A stretch of DNA of 64,000 nt, from assembly GCF_016802725.1 (NCBI RefSeq), contig NC_052668.1, positions 8,898,001 through 8,962,000 of the forward strand. The letters run 5' to 3'. The notes beneath the pieces are model-generated. The model had not been told where the DNA came from, did no database searches, and saw only the letters and a program-made list of their open reading frames with translations. Positions 44,234 to 53,919 of this stretch are shown one piece after another. Position 1 is the stretch's first letter. The number at the start of each line of letters is the position of its first letter. The translations under genes were made by a program, and so were the position numbers. The DNA is from Solenopsis invicta. Lineage: Eukaryota > Arthropoda > Insecta > Hymenoptera > Formicidae.

Positions 44234-47200
44234 TTAGCGACTTGGAGAGAATCTGTTCGGAGGACGACGATCCCTTGTCGATCTCCGAGGAATAACTGGA
44301 GGTGAGGCGTGCCCGTTTCTTATAACGCCTCTATCGGATGCTGTTGATGGGATCTGTTCTGAAATCGTTGTTGTACGAGTCGAAGTCCTTGGTTGTGGCA
44401 CTGGAGACGGCTGTATTTTTGCGTTCGTAGGTGCCACCGGTGTGTGTGCTTCCGAAGTATCCGGATAGAATCGTACTCGCCGGGGTTGACGGCTTTCCGA
44501 ATTGTTACTCACATCGGGTGCTGGAGTAACATTGGATTGCTCTGTCATCTTACCTTCTTCATGTCCTCGAATTTGATCTATATGGCGTTTGAATCTTCGA
44601 CCGTTGTAATCAATCTCGTAATGAAGGTCTCCCAGACGAGTCGTGATAATTCCTTGGATCCATTTATCCATCCTAGGATTTCCCGAAAGGAAATATACGA
44701 CTTGAGTTGGCTTCAGTGAGCGAAACGTTGGAACAAACTGTGAGTTCCACTTTTGAGTAACTTTTGTGAAGACGTCATCAGGTCGAACCAAATCCAAGCG
44801 TGTTCGTAATATTCGACCGAGGAATAGCTGTGATGGTGATTGTTCCGTAGTTGAGTGTGGTGCGATGCGATAATGACGAAGGAATCTGTTTAGATCCTCT
44901 TGAAGTGTACTACGAGTAGTCCCCATGGCACGAAGGGCAGCTTTGACTGTCTGCACACTTCGTTCGGCTTGTCCATTGGTGGAGGGATGATAAGGCGCTG
45001 TTAACTTGTGGTATTTAACGCCACTGGTTTGTAAGAACGATTTGAATTCAGATGACGTAAACTGCGTTCCATTGTCTGAAACTACAGTGGTAGGAACACC
45101 GTGAGCTGTGAATAAGTTATCAAGAATGGCAATTGTTGCAGCCGTCGTCATCGAGTTGGTCGCCTTGACTTCAAGCCATTTGCTAAATGCGTCGGAGACA
45201 ATCAAGAGCATCATTCCAGCGACGGGACCGGCGTAATCGATGTGGATACGTTCCCACGGTCCTTTGGGGTAGTCCCAGTGATGCTGACGAAACTTTGGGG
45301 GAGCATGTGCATGTTTAGCACATTCAACGCATGATTTCGCAGTACGTTCAATTTCCGGATCGGTGCCAGGCCAATAAATAAATGATCGTGCTATTCCCTT
45401 CATTTTAACGATACCTAAATGTGCCGCATGTAGATCATCCAGCATTGCTTTCCGTAGCACGGGTGGTATCACGACACGATGTTCGAACACCAAACAATTA
45501 GAGGCCAGTTTATAGGCTGACTCCGGAGCTTTGTAACCTGCACGTTCGAGGTTTTGTCCTGTTTCTAGTAATTTGATAATTTTTTCGAGTGCAGGGTCCT
45601 TTCTTGTTTCTCGAGCGATTTGTTCCGCGTCGATTGGTAATTGCTTAATTTGCTTAATGATGAAGTGATCGAATTCATCTCCATCGAACTCTTCCTTCCC
45701 TCGTGGCGAAGAATCCTGTATGGCGTTAATCGTTGATGATAGTGATGCTCTGGAACAATAATCAGCGTTAGTATTCTCTTTCGTGGATTTGAAAATCACA
45801 TCAAAGTCGAAATGAGCTAAATAGTCTGCATAATTAGCCATTCTGCTAATACATAGCACCGGTAGCGATTTTTCTGGATGAAGGATTTGAGTTAGTGGCT
45901 TGTGATCAGTGATCAAGGTCCAATGACGAGCGTAGAGATAATGGAAGAACTTCTGTACAGCCCAGACGATGGCAAGCGCTTCTTTGTCGATCTGTGGGTA
46001 TTTCTGTTCTGTAGTAGTCATCGTACGACTGGCATAAGCTATTGGTCGCTCCCGACCATTGCTGAGACGATGTGAGAGTACCGCGCCCAAGCCTGTTTTG
46101 CTGGCATCGGTTGCCAAAAGTAGAGGTAGCGACGGGTCGTATGGCATAAGGACTTGAGGTGATATCAATGCTGTTTTGATTTCCTTAAATGCCTTTTCTG
46201 CAGCAGGCGTCCATTTGAAAGTCTCCTGACGAAGTATATCTCGCAGCGGACGGTCTCTCGTCAAAAGATCCGGGATGTATGCATTGTAGTATGTGGCTTT
46301 CCCCAGAAATAATTGGAGTTCTTCATGCGTTGACGGTTTCGGCGCATCTCGGATTGCCTCAATGTGTTTATCCGATTTGTGGATGCCCTGAGCGTCGATC
46401 TTATGTCCTAGAAATTCCACAGAGGGTGATGCGAAGACGCATTTCGTGCGATTGAGTCGTAAACCATGAGAGCGCATTCTTTCCAGCGTTTTTTCCAAGG
46501 TTATCATTAGATCGGCAAAGTTATCGGCGAAAAGTAGTATATCATCGAAAAAATTGCGTACTTTAGGAAGATCTTGGAGGACAGACTCCATCCGTCGTTG
46601 CCAGATAGCTGGAATATTTGCGGCGCCGTACACTGCGCGTGTCGGTCGAATCAAGCCATGTGTTGGTGTGTTAAGCGTAAGCGCGTGACTGAATTCCTCA
46701 TCCACAGGAAGATGTGAATACGCATCTGTAATATCGAGATGACAAAAGGTTGTTGCGCCTCTCATTTGATTGAATATTGACTCAGCCCTCGGGATCGGAT
46801 GTTCATCTATAATGATACGCGGATTAAGTGTTGGCTTGTAATTACCCGTGATGCGGATTTTGCCATTTTTCTTCGTTACAACGTGCGTAGTCGACGCCCA
46901 TTCTGAATAATCGACTTTTTTGTAGAGTCCTGACTTGATTTTTGCATCGATTTCCCTCGCGTAAGCATCGCGGAGTGCGTAAGGTATTTCACGTGCTTTG
47001 GCGAAGACTGGTGTCGCTTCTGGTTTCAAATGTATCTTGACAGGCGGGCCCGATAGCTTCCCTGCTACGTCGTCGAATACATCTTGAAATCGATTCAGGA
47101 GTTGATCTAGCTGACCTTTTTGCTCTGCGGTAAGACAGGGCGGTACCGTTGACACCGCGTGAATCCCGTCTGGCGATGAGAATAGTTTTGCGAAATCTAT

Positions 47201-48517
47201 TTCGTGGGTGAAGTGTGAGATCAATTCTCGACCCATGAGCGTATCGAAATTACCATCCACCACGTATAAATTAAGCCTCTTAGTAGTTCGGCCAATTGTG
47301 ACATTGACTGGCAGTCGTCCAATACAATTGATTTTGTGAGACGTATAACTGGCGAACTGTCTATCAGTTTTCTGCAACAAACATGTAGGCTTAATGGTAT
47401 GTAACATTTTTTTACTTACGATACCGCAGGGTGCTCCAGTATCCAGCTCCATCTCTAAATTATGGCCATCGATCGAGACATTGATCATTCGTTTCCGTGC
47501 TAGGTTGGAAGTGTTGATGTCATTGACCTTGTTGAAGTATTGAATAGAATCGACGTGATCTGCTGGTACGAGTGCGTCAGAAACTTGATCGGATTTTTCT
47601 TTCTTCTTGGATCGACACACTGTAGCGATGTGTCCCTTAATACCGCAATTATGACATTCGGCATCTCGGAATTGACATTGACTCCGTGGATGGTCTCTAC
47701 CACATCCTTGGCATCGCTGGTCCTGCTTCTTTTTTGAGAAGTCTTTCTGCTTGTGTTGGTATTGCTGCTGTCGATTGCGTGATGATGATCTCTGGCGTCC
47801 TTGTTTGTTGCCGTGCTTTTTTTTCGGTTGTGTATAACCTAGTTTATGCGTAGCTTCGGGAGCTGGTGTCATCGTAGTTTTAACCTCATTAGCGGTAAGT
47901 CGAGTTGCTTCAAGAGTGTGTGCGATATCAAATGCCGCGTCAAAAGTTGCCGGTTTCTTTGCTATAATTTCGTCGCACGTGTCACTAGATTCGAGCCCAT
48001 GCAATAATTGTTCTATTAGCATTCTGTCGAGAAATTCTCCGTACTCGCAGTGAACTGCACCTTGCCGTAAACGAAGAGCGAAACTTGCTACCGTTTCGTC
48101 TTTTTGTTGGCAGATTTTCCGAAATCGGATGCTTTCCGCAAATTTATTTTTAGCGCGATCTATATGGTTCTTAAGGGTATCCCGTATTTGCTCAAATGTG
48201 AGATCTTCAGGTGATCGTGGGCTTACCAAGAATTTGAGTGCCTGGTTGAGCTCTGTTCCCATGTGAACGCGAGCGAAGTTAGCCCAATGTTCTTCGGCGA
48301 TTTTACTTAATTTGAGTGCCCACTCGAACCGTTTAAAATAATCTTCGACGGTGGCCCCATCAGAGGATCGATATTCACTTATTTTAAACGATGGTGGCTT
48401 TGAGTGCGTGGAGGTTGTGGTCCCCGTTGTCGATTCCGCGGCCATTCGTGTTGCTTCTCGAATCGCTTCCGTGAAGGCAGTCGACAATGCCATCAACGCT
48501 TCGGATGTTAACGACAT
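44234..48517 (-). CDS. Gypsy Gag-Pol polyprotein, 1427 aa
   Basis: A single frame from ATG at 48517 (MSLTSEALMALSTAFTEAIR) carries out reverse transcription and integration of the element. In order: capsid-like Gag (about 40-250); two zinc knuckles near 267-302 (CQGCGRDHPRSQC and CHNCGIKGHIATVC); aspartic protease with ELDTGAPCG (~357); reverse transcriptase with HLDITDAYSHLPV (~592) and NFFDDILLF (~657), so the active site reads FFDD rather than YxDD; RNase H with LLATDASKTGLGAV (~800) and TDHKPL; integrase with zinc head (CVECAKHAH), HIDYAGPV (~1095), VSDNGTQF (~1147) and GQAER (~1182). I count about 36 residues between the last two integrase acids. Gag and Pol are fused in frame. No stops, so it could be functional. 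Confidence 0.95.
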   Translation of the reverse strand: MSLTSEALMALSTAFTEAIREATRMAAESTTGTTTSTHSKPPSFKISEYRSSDGATVEDYFKRFEWALKLSKIAEEHWANFARVHMGTELNQALKFLVSPRSPEDLTFEQIRDTLKNHIDRAKNKFAESIRFRKICQQKDETVASFALRLRQGAVHCEYGEFLDRMLIEQLLHGLESSDTCDEIIAKKPATFDAAFDIAHTLEATRLTANEVKTTMTPAPEATHKLGYTQPKKKHGNKQGRQRSSSRNRQQQYQHKQKDFSKKKQDQRCQGCGRDHPRSQCQFRDAECHNCGIKGHIATVCRSKKKEKSDQVSDALVPADHVDSIQYFNKVNDINTSNLARKRMINVSIDGHNLEMELDTGAPCGIVSKKMLHTIKPTCLLQKTDRQFASYTSHKINCIGRLPVNVTIGRTTKRLNLYVVDGNFDTLMGRELISHFTHEIDFAKLFSSPDGIHAVSTVPPCLTAEQKGQLDQLLNRFQDVFDDVAGKLSGPPVKIHLKPEATPVFAKAREIPYALRDAYAREIDAKIKSGLYKKVDYSEWASTTHVVTKKNGKIRITGNYKPTLNPRIIIDEHPIPRAESIFNQMRGATTFCHLDITDAYSHLPVDEEFSHALTLNTPTHGLIRPTRAVYGAANIPAIWQRRMESVLQDLPKVRNFFDDILLFADNFADLMITLEKTLERMRSHGLRLNRTKCVFASPSVEFLGHKIDAQGIHKSDKHIEAIRDAPKPSTHEELQLFLGKATYYNAYIPDLLTRDRPLRDILRQETFKWTPAAEKAFKEIKTALISPQVLMPYDPSLPLLLATDASKTGLGAVLSHRLSNGRERPIAYASRTMTTTEQKYPQIDKEALAIVWAVQKFFHYLYARHWTLITDHKPLTQILHPEKSLPVLCISRMANYADYLAHFDFDVIFKSTKENTNADYCSRASLSSTINAIQDSSPRGKEEFDGDEFDHFIIKQIKQLPIDAEQIARETRKDPALEKIIKLLETGQNLERAGYKAPESAYKLASNCLVFEHRVVIPPVLRKAMLDDLHAAHLGIVKMKGIARSFIYWPGTDPEIERTAKSCVECAKHAHAPPKFRQHHWDYPKGPWERIHIDYAGPVAGMMLLIVSDAFSKWLEVKATNSMTTAATIAILDNLFTAHGVPTTVVSDNGTQFTSSEFKSFLQTSGVKYHKLTAPYHPSTNGQAERSVQTVKAALRAMGTTRSTLQEDLNRFLRHYRIAPHSTTEQSPSQLFLGRILRTRLDLVRPDDVFTKVTQKWNSQFVPTFRSLKPTQVVYFLSGNPRMDKWIQGIITTRLGDLHYEIDYNGRRFKRHIDQIRGHEEGKMTEQSNVTPAPDVSNNSESRQPRRVRFYPDTSEAHTPVAPTNAKIQPSPVPQPRTSTRTTTISEQIPSTASDRGVIRNGHASPPVIPRRSTRDRRPPNRFSPSR

Positions 48518-48550
48518 TTCGCACGCTTGCTGTTTTGCTGATTGATCTCA

Positions 48551-48567
48551 TCCCACTGCTGACACCA
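48551..48567 (-). promoter_or_regulatory. Primer-binding site of the Gypsy element
   Basis: On the minus strand TGGTGTCAGCAGTGGGA begins one base inside the 5' LTR. TGG start and position fit a tRNA 3'-end primer site; I do not assign the tRNA. Confidence 0.65.
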
Positions 48568-48568
48568 C

Positions 48569-48838
48569 TGTTGTATCTCTTACTTTGTGGGTGTGGGTGA
48601 TTCACAATTAAGCGAGAGGGATATTTATAATGCAATGCCGAGTTTATTGTTACGGGATACAGACAGACTAAAAGAAAAATACTGAATACATAGACTGACT
48701 CTCTGGGAAGGCCCGGAAGGTTACCGGATAATATAGATGGGTCAGTGCTCATGAAAAGAAAGGCGGCTTCTTATTGGTCGAGAGAGGTACACGGGTGTAG
48801 TGTGCGAAATGCATATGGCGGTAATTCCAAACATAACA
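48569..48838 (-). repeat. 5' LTR of the Gypsy element
   Basis: Upstream LTR for the minus-strand frame, with promoter function expected. Appears identical to the 3' LTR. Confidence 0.95.
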
Positions 48839-49079
48839 AAAGCCAAGATCATTATAAAGGTATATGAGTTGTCCAGTAATAAGAATTCTTACTATGCATA
48901 TGAACTTATAAAAATCCCCTTTCTTTTCTTATCTTGAAAAAAACTAAATTAAAGAAACATATGAATAACATAAAAACAAAATGTTTCAATATCAGTAGTC
49001 ACAGAACATAGAATTGCTCTTAATCATGAATTTAATTGGGAAAATTTAATAATATTGTAATGTCCTTTGACCATAATAT

Positions 49080-49294
49080 TGTTACGCCCGGTATAGGCGT
49101 AAATTAAGTTGAAAACATCTTCTGTCAATGAGTGACAGAGTTCGTGTTGTTGTTGTTTTGTCTTGATTTGATTTGTAAGACTTACGAGGATTAAAAGCAT
49201 ACATTTTTACAAAGTTTATCTCGTTATTTTGTGCGCGAGTGAAAACGTGGTTCCGCGAGAGTACGTGGTTCACGACTGTAACGTGAACGTAACA
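49080..49294. repeat. Solo LTR, 215 bp (TGTTACGCCC family), copy 1
   Basis: Begins TGTTACGCCCGGTATAGGCG and ends ...GTGAACGTAACA. ATAT lies on both sides. It matches the split copy at 49643-52520. Confidence 0.75.
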
Positions 49295-49642
49295 ATATTA
49301 TATTGGATGAACCACAATATTACAACGGATTGATTGCAAAAATGTTGCATATCAAAATCAATAGTTTAAATAAGATCAATGACACTCGGTTACTTGATTG
49401 CTAATAATTAACTCGCATCATATCTTTGCACTGATCACGATATCTATATTTGGACAATAAAATCTCTACGAAACGATATTCATATAATTGTTGAGGTTAC
49501 TTGTTGTTCTATCAGTTTGCTAACAATATTGACACTGATAACGAAAATAAACGTTTGGTTTATTATAAGAGTTTTTAATTTTGTACTTATATCAACATAT
49601 TTAACGTAAGTCTACTTGATTTATTGTAAATTTTATTTACAG
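49295..49642. other. Loop of the outer fold-back element
   Basis: Nothing recognised between the two LTR copies. Flanks of the second copy (ACAG and ATAT) do not match. Confidence 0.4.
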
Positions 49643-50960
49643 TGTTACGCCCGGTATAGGCGTAAATAAAGTTGTAAATATCTTCTGTCAATGAGTGACA
49701 GTGTTGGTGTTGTTGTTTTGTTTTGCTTTTGATTGTAAGACTTTCTGAGATTAAAAGCGAACATTTTTATAAAGTTTGTCGGACTTGGTTAGGTGGCGCG
49801 ATGGTGTGTGGATGTGGATGGAGATAGAGTGAGGCTGAGTATGAGTGTTTGTAGTATATTAGGAAGTATTAGAAAGTAAAGAGGTACGACCCAGAGAGAT
49901 AAGAAGGTAGAGAAGACGGGTAATTGGAAGCGGATGTAGGGGAAAAGGAATTGAGGAGATATTATAAGACATAGGCGGAAGGAACAGGAATAGGTTAGGG
50001 TGGACAATGAGGCGGGAGAATCTGGAAGAGCCGGTAAGGTAGGAATTAAACGTGGAAGGTAAGGAAAATAAAAAGGGCAAAGAGGAAGAGTGTAAGGAGA
50101 ATAAATTAGAGGGATAAAAGGTTAGAAATAAAGGCAGATACAGCTACAGGAAAGAAAATGCGATAATGCAAGGAATTAGGCAGAATGGTTTATGGAGAAT
50201 GAGTGACATGAGAGAAAGAAGGAATGAAAGGAAAGGAGATTAGAAGGATTGTAAGGAGACGGTGAAAAGAGTGATATTATAGGAAAGAAGTAGCAAAAGT
50301 AAATTAGAACTGAGGGAACTCTGATCACCGGCCGTTGTAGATGAATCATAAAGGATGGAGAAAGAGGTACAGGAGATTGAGGTTATGAAGCATAAAGGAT
50401 AGAAGAAGTGGTACAGGAAGAAAAAGAAAAAGGAATTAGAATAAATGTATAGGATAAAGAGGCGACAGAGGGGTAAGCAAAAAGGAAAGAAGAACCAGAA
50501 TTTTAGTAAGAATTAGAAAAAAGGAGGTTGTTGGATTATTAAAGGAGAAGGAGAAACGGAAACGTATCTTTTGCCTTTGGAGACTGTGCTTACAGAGGTT
50601 GAAGAAAGATTGTATGGAATAAGACAGCAGAGGTGGATGCAGAAGGGACGGAAGAGCGCTGTGGATCTCCTTTGCAGCAACAAGTTCACACTGTGGGTAA
50701 TTCTTGTCACGTTGTATTGGAACAATTCCATAAGATGCGTAATTTCTGCATTTCTGCGTGGAGATACTAACAAGGGGAGGATCAGGTGAGTCACCCTGGG
50801 ATTTTGATCCCAATTTTTTTAGTTACTCTGGAGATGAAAAAAAAGTTTACGTCTCCCGGCGTTTAATCGAATAGGCCTTAGTTTCGAAATAATAAATTTG
50901 TGAAAATTAGTCATACCGCGGCGCGCCATATGAGCCTTCCCGGTAAGTGTTTTCCCAACC

Positions 50961-51032
50961 AGTGCAGTCGGCTCCGTGCGTTAGGTGCTTGCTTCACAGT
51001 CGTAAGATCCGGGTTCGCTCCCGGATGTGTGC
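50961..51032 (+). ncRNA. tRNA-like (pol III-type) module, left arm
   Basis: Contains an A-box-like region (GTCGGCTCCGTGCGTTAGG), a possible anticodon arm (CTTGC...GTAAG around TTCACAGTC) and a B-box (GGGTTCGCTCCCGG), then ATTTTTTTTTTT as a possible terminator. The T loop has 6 rather than 7 bases and the acceptor ends do not pair well, so it is not a normal tRNA gene. Possible SINE head or degenerate tRNA. Confidence 0.6.
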
Positions 51033-51607
51033 AATATTTTTTTTTTTCTTTAATAAGTGTATTTATCTTGATGATATTGATCTTGTATGCAAATTTTTAA
51101 AATAGAAAATTTAATTTAATATCACTTTCTAAACATTAATTTAAATTTAATTTAAATTCAAGTAATAATATTTGAAATAATAAATAGGTAATAATAATAA
51201 TAATATATAAGTTATTTGAAATGGATAACATATAAAAGCAACGTATTTAAATTTTCAAATTGTTTAATTTAAAATTTAATTGGAAATAATATTAACAGTA
51301 TTTTAAAATTCTAGTTTTTAAAATAATTAATCGTAGAAGAATACCAGTGTTAAATTTAAACAATTTGAAAATTTAGATACGTTGCCTTTATGTTATCCAT
51401 TTTAAATAACTTATATATTATTATTATTACTACCTATTTATTATTTCAAATATTATTACTTGAATTCAAATATCCTTCAAATTAAATTTAAATTAATGTT
51501 TAGAAAGTGATATTAAATTAAATTTTTTATTTTAGAAATTTGCATACTATATCAATATCATCAAGATAAATAAATACACTTATTAAAAATAAAAAATAAA
51601 AAAAATT

Positions 51608-51679
51608 GCACACATCCGGGAGCGAACCCGGATCTTACGACTGTGAAGCAAGCACCTAACGCATGGAGCCGACTACACT
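51608..51679 (-). ncRNA. tRNA-like (pol III-type) module, right arm
   Basis: Inverted copy of 50961-51032 with a few differences (GCGCATGG side: CGGCTCCATGCG), the B-box unchanged. It points toward the element centre like its partner. Confidence 0.6.
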
Positions 51680-52520
51680 GGTTGGGAAAACACTTACCGA
51701 GAAGACTCATATGGTGCGCCACGGTATAGCCAATTTTCACAAATTTATTATTCCGAAACTAAAGCCTATTCGATCAAACGCCGGGAGACGTAAACTTTTT
51801 TTTCGTCTCCAGGATAACTAAAAAAATTGGGATCAAAATCCCAGGGTGACTCACCTGATCCTCCCCTTGTAAATAATCTCTGGAAGGCTGGGTGAAAAGA
51901 AGGCTATAAGGATTATTAAAGATATTTGGTATAAGAAGCAGGAAAGAAAAGAGAGAGGAGAGAAAAGAAAGGTGAAAGAAGAACCGAGAAGAAGGAAAGG
52001 AGGAACCAAGAAATGGAGGTACGAAAAAGGAAGAATGTGAGGATACGCAAAAGAAGAATGTAAATTAGGAGTTAAGATGGAAACATAATTAGGCATAAGC
52101 ATAGGTATAGATATAGGAATGAGGGCGGTGTGGTGCTGGGGGTCGTCTGGGTGGACAGACTTGCTGTATATGGTATGGTGTTTGTTTGCCTGGGCGGACT
52201 GTTGCCCCGTGCTGTACCCTGGATAGGTAAAAGAATAAGTATAGGGAGGTATAATTAGCACCGTGAGCGCAAGGAAAGGAAAGAAATGCGCATAAGCGCG
52301 TGGTAGAGTATAGATAAGGAGGGCATAGAACATAAGATTAGTATAGGGTGTGGATGAATGAGTGGCTCAGGAACGATTGTAAACCAAGTCCCCTTCTTGG
52401 CAATGTAAGCTTGAAGAGAAATAAAATTATATATATAAAGTTTGTCTTGTTATTTTGTGCGCGAGCGTGAACGTGGTGCCGCGAGTGTTCGGAAAAACCG
52501 ATTGTTACGTGAACGTAACA

Positions 52521-53647
52521 ATATGAATTTGTTTAGTTTTCGTAGTTATAATTTAAATTTGTAAAATTTACAGTTTATAATTTTTGACATTTTGATTAAA
52601 AATTTGAACTTAAAAGATGGGATTGGTTAAATTCTTGACCTAACCATAATTTAACGTTTTTTTTTTCTTAAGATAAAAATGGAAAGGAAGGGGATTTTTA
52701 TAAGTTTACATGCACAGTAAGAATTCTTTATTACTGGACAACTCATATACCTTTCTAATAATCTAGCTATTCATAACTATACATTATTTATGTACTTTTC
52801 TCTCATACATCTTTTTTTTTACCTTTTAACAACATGAATTTTAATTTATATTATACTCATATCTTTTCTTACTCAATTTTAATTCCATTTGAATGTTGTT
52901 AATTGCATTATCCTATTTTGATTACCATGATTTATATTTGTTATTGGTTGAGGCAGACTTGCTGAGTCGAAACCGTTCCAACTTAATGTTATTAAAATTA
53001 TTAAATTTTATATATTGAACTTTAATGAATTAGTTAATTTTATATATTGAACTTTCTTTTAATGTGCTTGTCTAAGCCTTTTTTCACTCAGATGTTTTTA
53101 GTAATTATTTGAAATATTCTATGAGCGTATAAAAAAATATTGACTTACTCTTATCATGATTTAAAATGGAGAAATATTTAAAATAAAAAAGTGAAAAAAA
53201 ATCTATTCTGCACAAATGTAGTTCTTATTTGACTTGCAATGAAAATAAAAAATTTATTTTTGTAAAGTTTTGGAAAAATTGCAATTTTTTCACTTTTCTT
53301 TTCAGAATTTTCTTTTTGTCGCAAAAATAAAATAATTGGAATTTTTATTTGATTGTAATTTTTATTTGATTTGGACAAAAAAAATCAAAAATATTATGTC
53401 CTAAAAATTTTAAGTCAGTTATATTAAAACCAAACGAGTAACAATTTTGAAAAATCTTGTTTCAAGAAACTGCATTTAAAATTTTGCAGTTTATACATTA
53501 ATAAAAACTTTTGCAAAAATCTTCTCCTTAATGGTCTCTCTCTTCCCCCCCTCTCTTTCTCTCCCCTTCTCCCCTCCCCCCTCTCTCCCTCCCTCTCTCT
53601 CAAAAGTGAAAGTATATCTCCTTAATTTTTAAACATGTCACGTATAG
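52521..53647. other. Right arm of the outer fold-back and end of the last Exo70 intron
   Basis: 52660-53093 is the right arm of the 34728 element and includes a ~33-bp tandem duplication (TTTTATATATTGAACTTT, 53000-53055). 53520-53600 is a CT-rich tract near the final exon. No ORF of interest. Confidence 0.55.
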
Positions 53648-53919
53648 ATCTCGCCGCCAAGACATTGAAGGAGAAGTTTCTGAATTTTGCGCGAGAATTT
53701 GAAGAAGTGGCCAAATGTCAACGCTCCTATTCAGTGCCAGACAGATGCCTGCGTGAGGAGCTGAAGAAAGAGTTGCACGAGGCACTTGTACCGCCATACA
53801 CCGTGTTCCACAATAAATATCGCGACACATCATTTTCGAAGAATCCGGCGAAGTATATCAAATACACGCCCGATCAAATATCTGCACTAATCAACATGTT
53901 TTTTGATACGGCCGCGTAA
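53648..53919 (+). CDS. Exo70: Exo70 (EXOC7) terminal exon
   Basis: The C-terminal exon. The split codon G|AT gives aspartate, then LAAKTLKEKFLNFAREFEEV (compare the conserved KERFxxFNxxxEEL), SYSVPDRCLREELKKELHEA, FSKNPAKYIKYTPDQ (the conserved F(T/S)KNPEKYIKY motif of the membrane-binding end) and NMFFDTAA before TAA at 53917-53919. The acceptor AG is at 53646-53647. Any acceptor further upstream would bring in an in-frame TAA (53623-53625), so this is the only fit, and it agrees in phase with 29687. The ATG at 53635 is therefore intronic. About ten residues seem absent at the join; a micro-exon in the 24-kb intron is possible. Confidence 0.93.

Larger units (their letters stand above)
43935..48838 (-). 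mobile_element. Intact Gypsy (Ty3) LTR retrotransposon
   Basis: Two 270-bp LTRs (43935-44204 and 48569-48838) look identical base for base. They have TGTT...AACA ends and a 5-bp duplication AAAGC (43930-43934 and 48839-48843). One uninterrupted gag-pol frame runs on the minus strand, with primer-binding and polypurine sites in place. No env gene. Total length 4904 bp. The state of the LTRs and the frame indicates a very recent insertion. Confidence 0.95.
50771..51869. mobile_element. 1.1-kb palindromic element with a tRNA-like module in each arm
   Basis: Inverted arms of about 480 bp begin CAAGGGGAGGATCAGGTGAG. TAA lies on both sides (50768-50770 and 51870-51872). The CAAGG(A/G)G end and TAA duplication match the 6509-12770 element, so both may be PIF/Harbinger-type. 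Arms include GTTTACGTCTCCCGGCGTTT and the tRNA-like modules. AT-rich centre; no transposase. Confidence 0.85.
49781..52433 (+). mobile_element. LINE-like retrotransposon fragment
   Basis: The insert is flanked by a 13-bp direct repeat TATAAAGTTTGTC (49768-49780 and 52434-52446). It ends with GAGAAATAAAATTATATATA, a polyadenylation-like signal and AT-simple tail, as in non-LTR retrotransposons of the jockey/R1 group. No intact protein domain: the sequence is purine-rich with many stops. It is split by the palindrome at 50771-51869. Class inferred from the duplication and tail. Confidence 0.55.
49643..52520. repeat. TGTTACGCCC-family LTR, copy 2, split by a LINE-like insert
   Basis: The first part (49643-49780) and last part (52434-52520, with the duplicated target) together give a ~210-bp LTR like copy 1, ending ...GTTACGTGAACGTAACA. 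Confidence 0.75.
34728..53093. mobile_element. Outer fold-back element expanded by nested insertions
   Basis: A left arm starting near 34728 (GAAAAAAGGCCTAG) is inverted at 52660-53093 (ending CTAAGCCTTTTTTC). The left arm reads 34728-34990, then 43893-43934, then 48839-48960. Matching blocks: TATATAAAATTAA, AGTCTTCCTCAACCAATAAC (right arm with small changes), ATGGTAATCAAAAT, ATATGAGTTGTCCAGTAATA, and CTTATAAAAATCCCCTT. The gaps in the left arm are the insertions at 35049-43890 and 43935-48838. The loop (48961-52659) holds two LTR copies and a LINE-like insert. No transposase of its own; target duplication unclear. Confidence 0.7.

Noticed and set aside
44393..44719. Plus-strand ORFs opposite the Gypsy gag-pol (also 47540-47737, 48351-48545)
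   Set aside because: Antisense shadows of the coding frame without domains.
50961..51032. Functional tRNA gene (also 61999-62066)
   Set aside because: Acceptor ends do not pair, the first has a 6-base T loop, and both exist as inverted pairs in mobile elements. Kept as tRNA-like modules only.
53635..53919. Separate 94-aa gene starting at ATG 53635
   Set aside because: The sequence is the C-terminus of Exo70; the splice acceptor lies after this ATG and the phase matches the previous exon.
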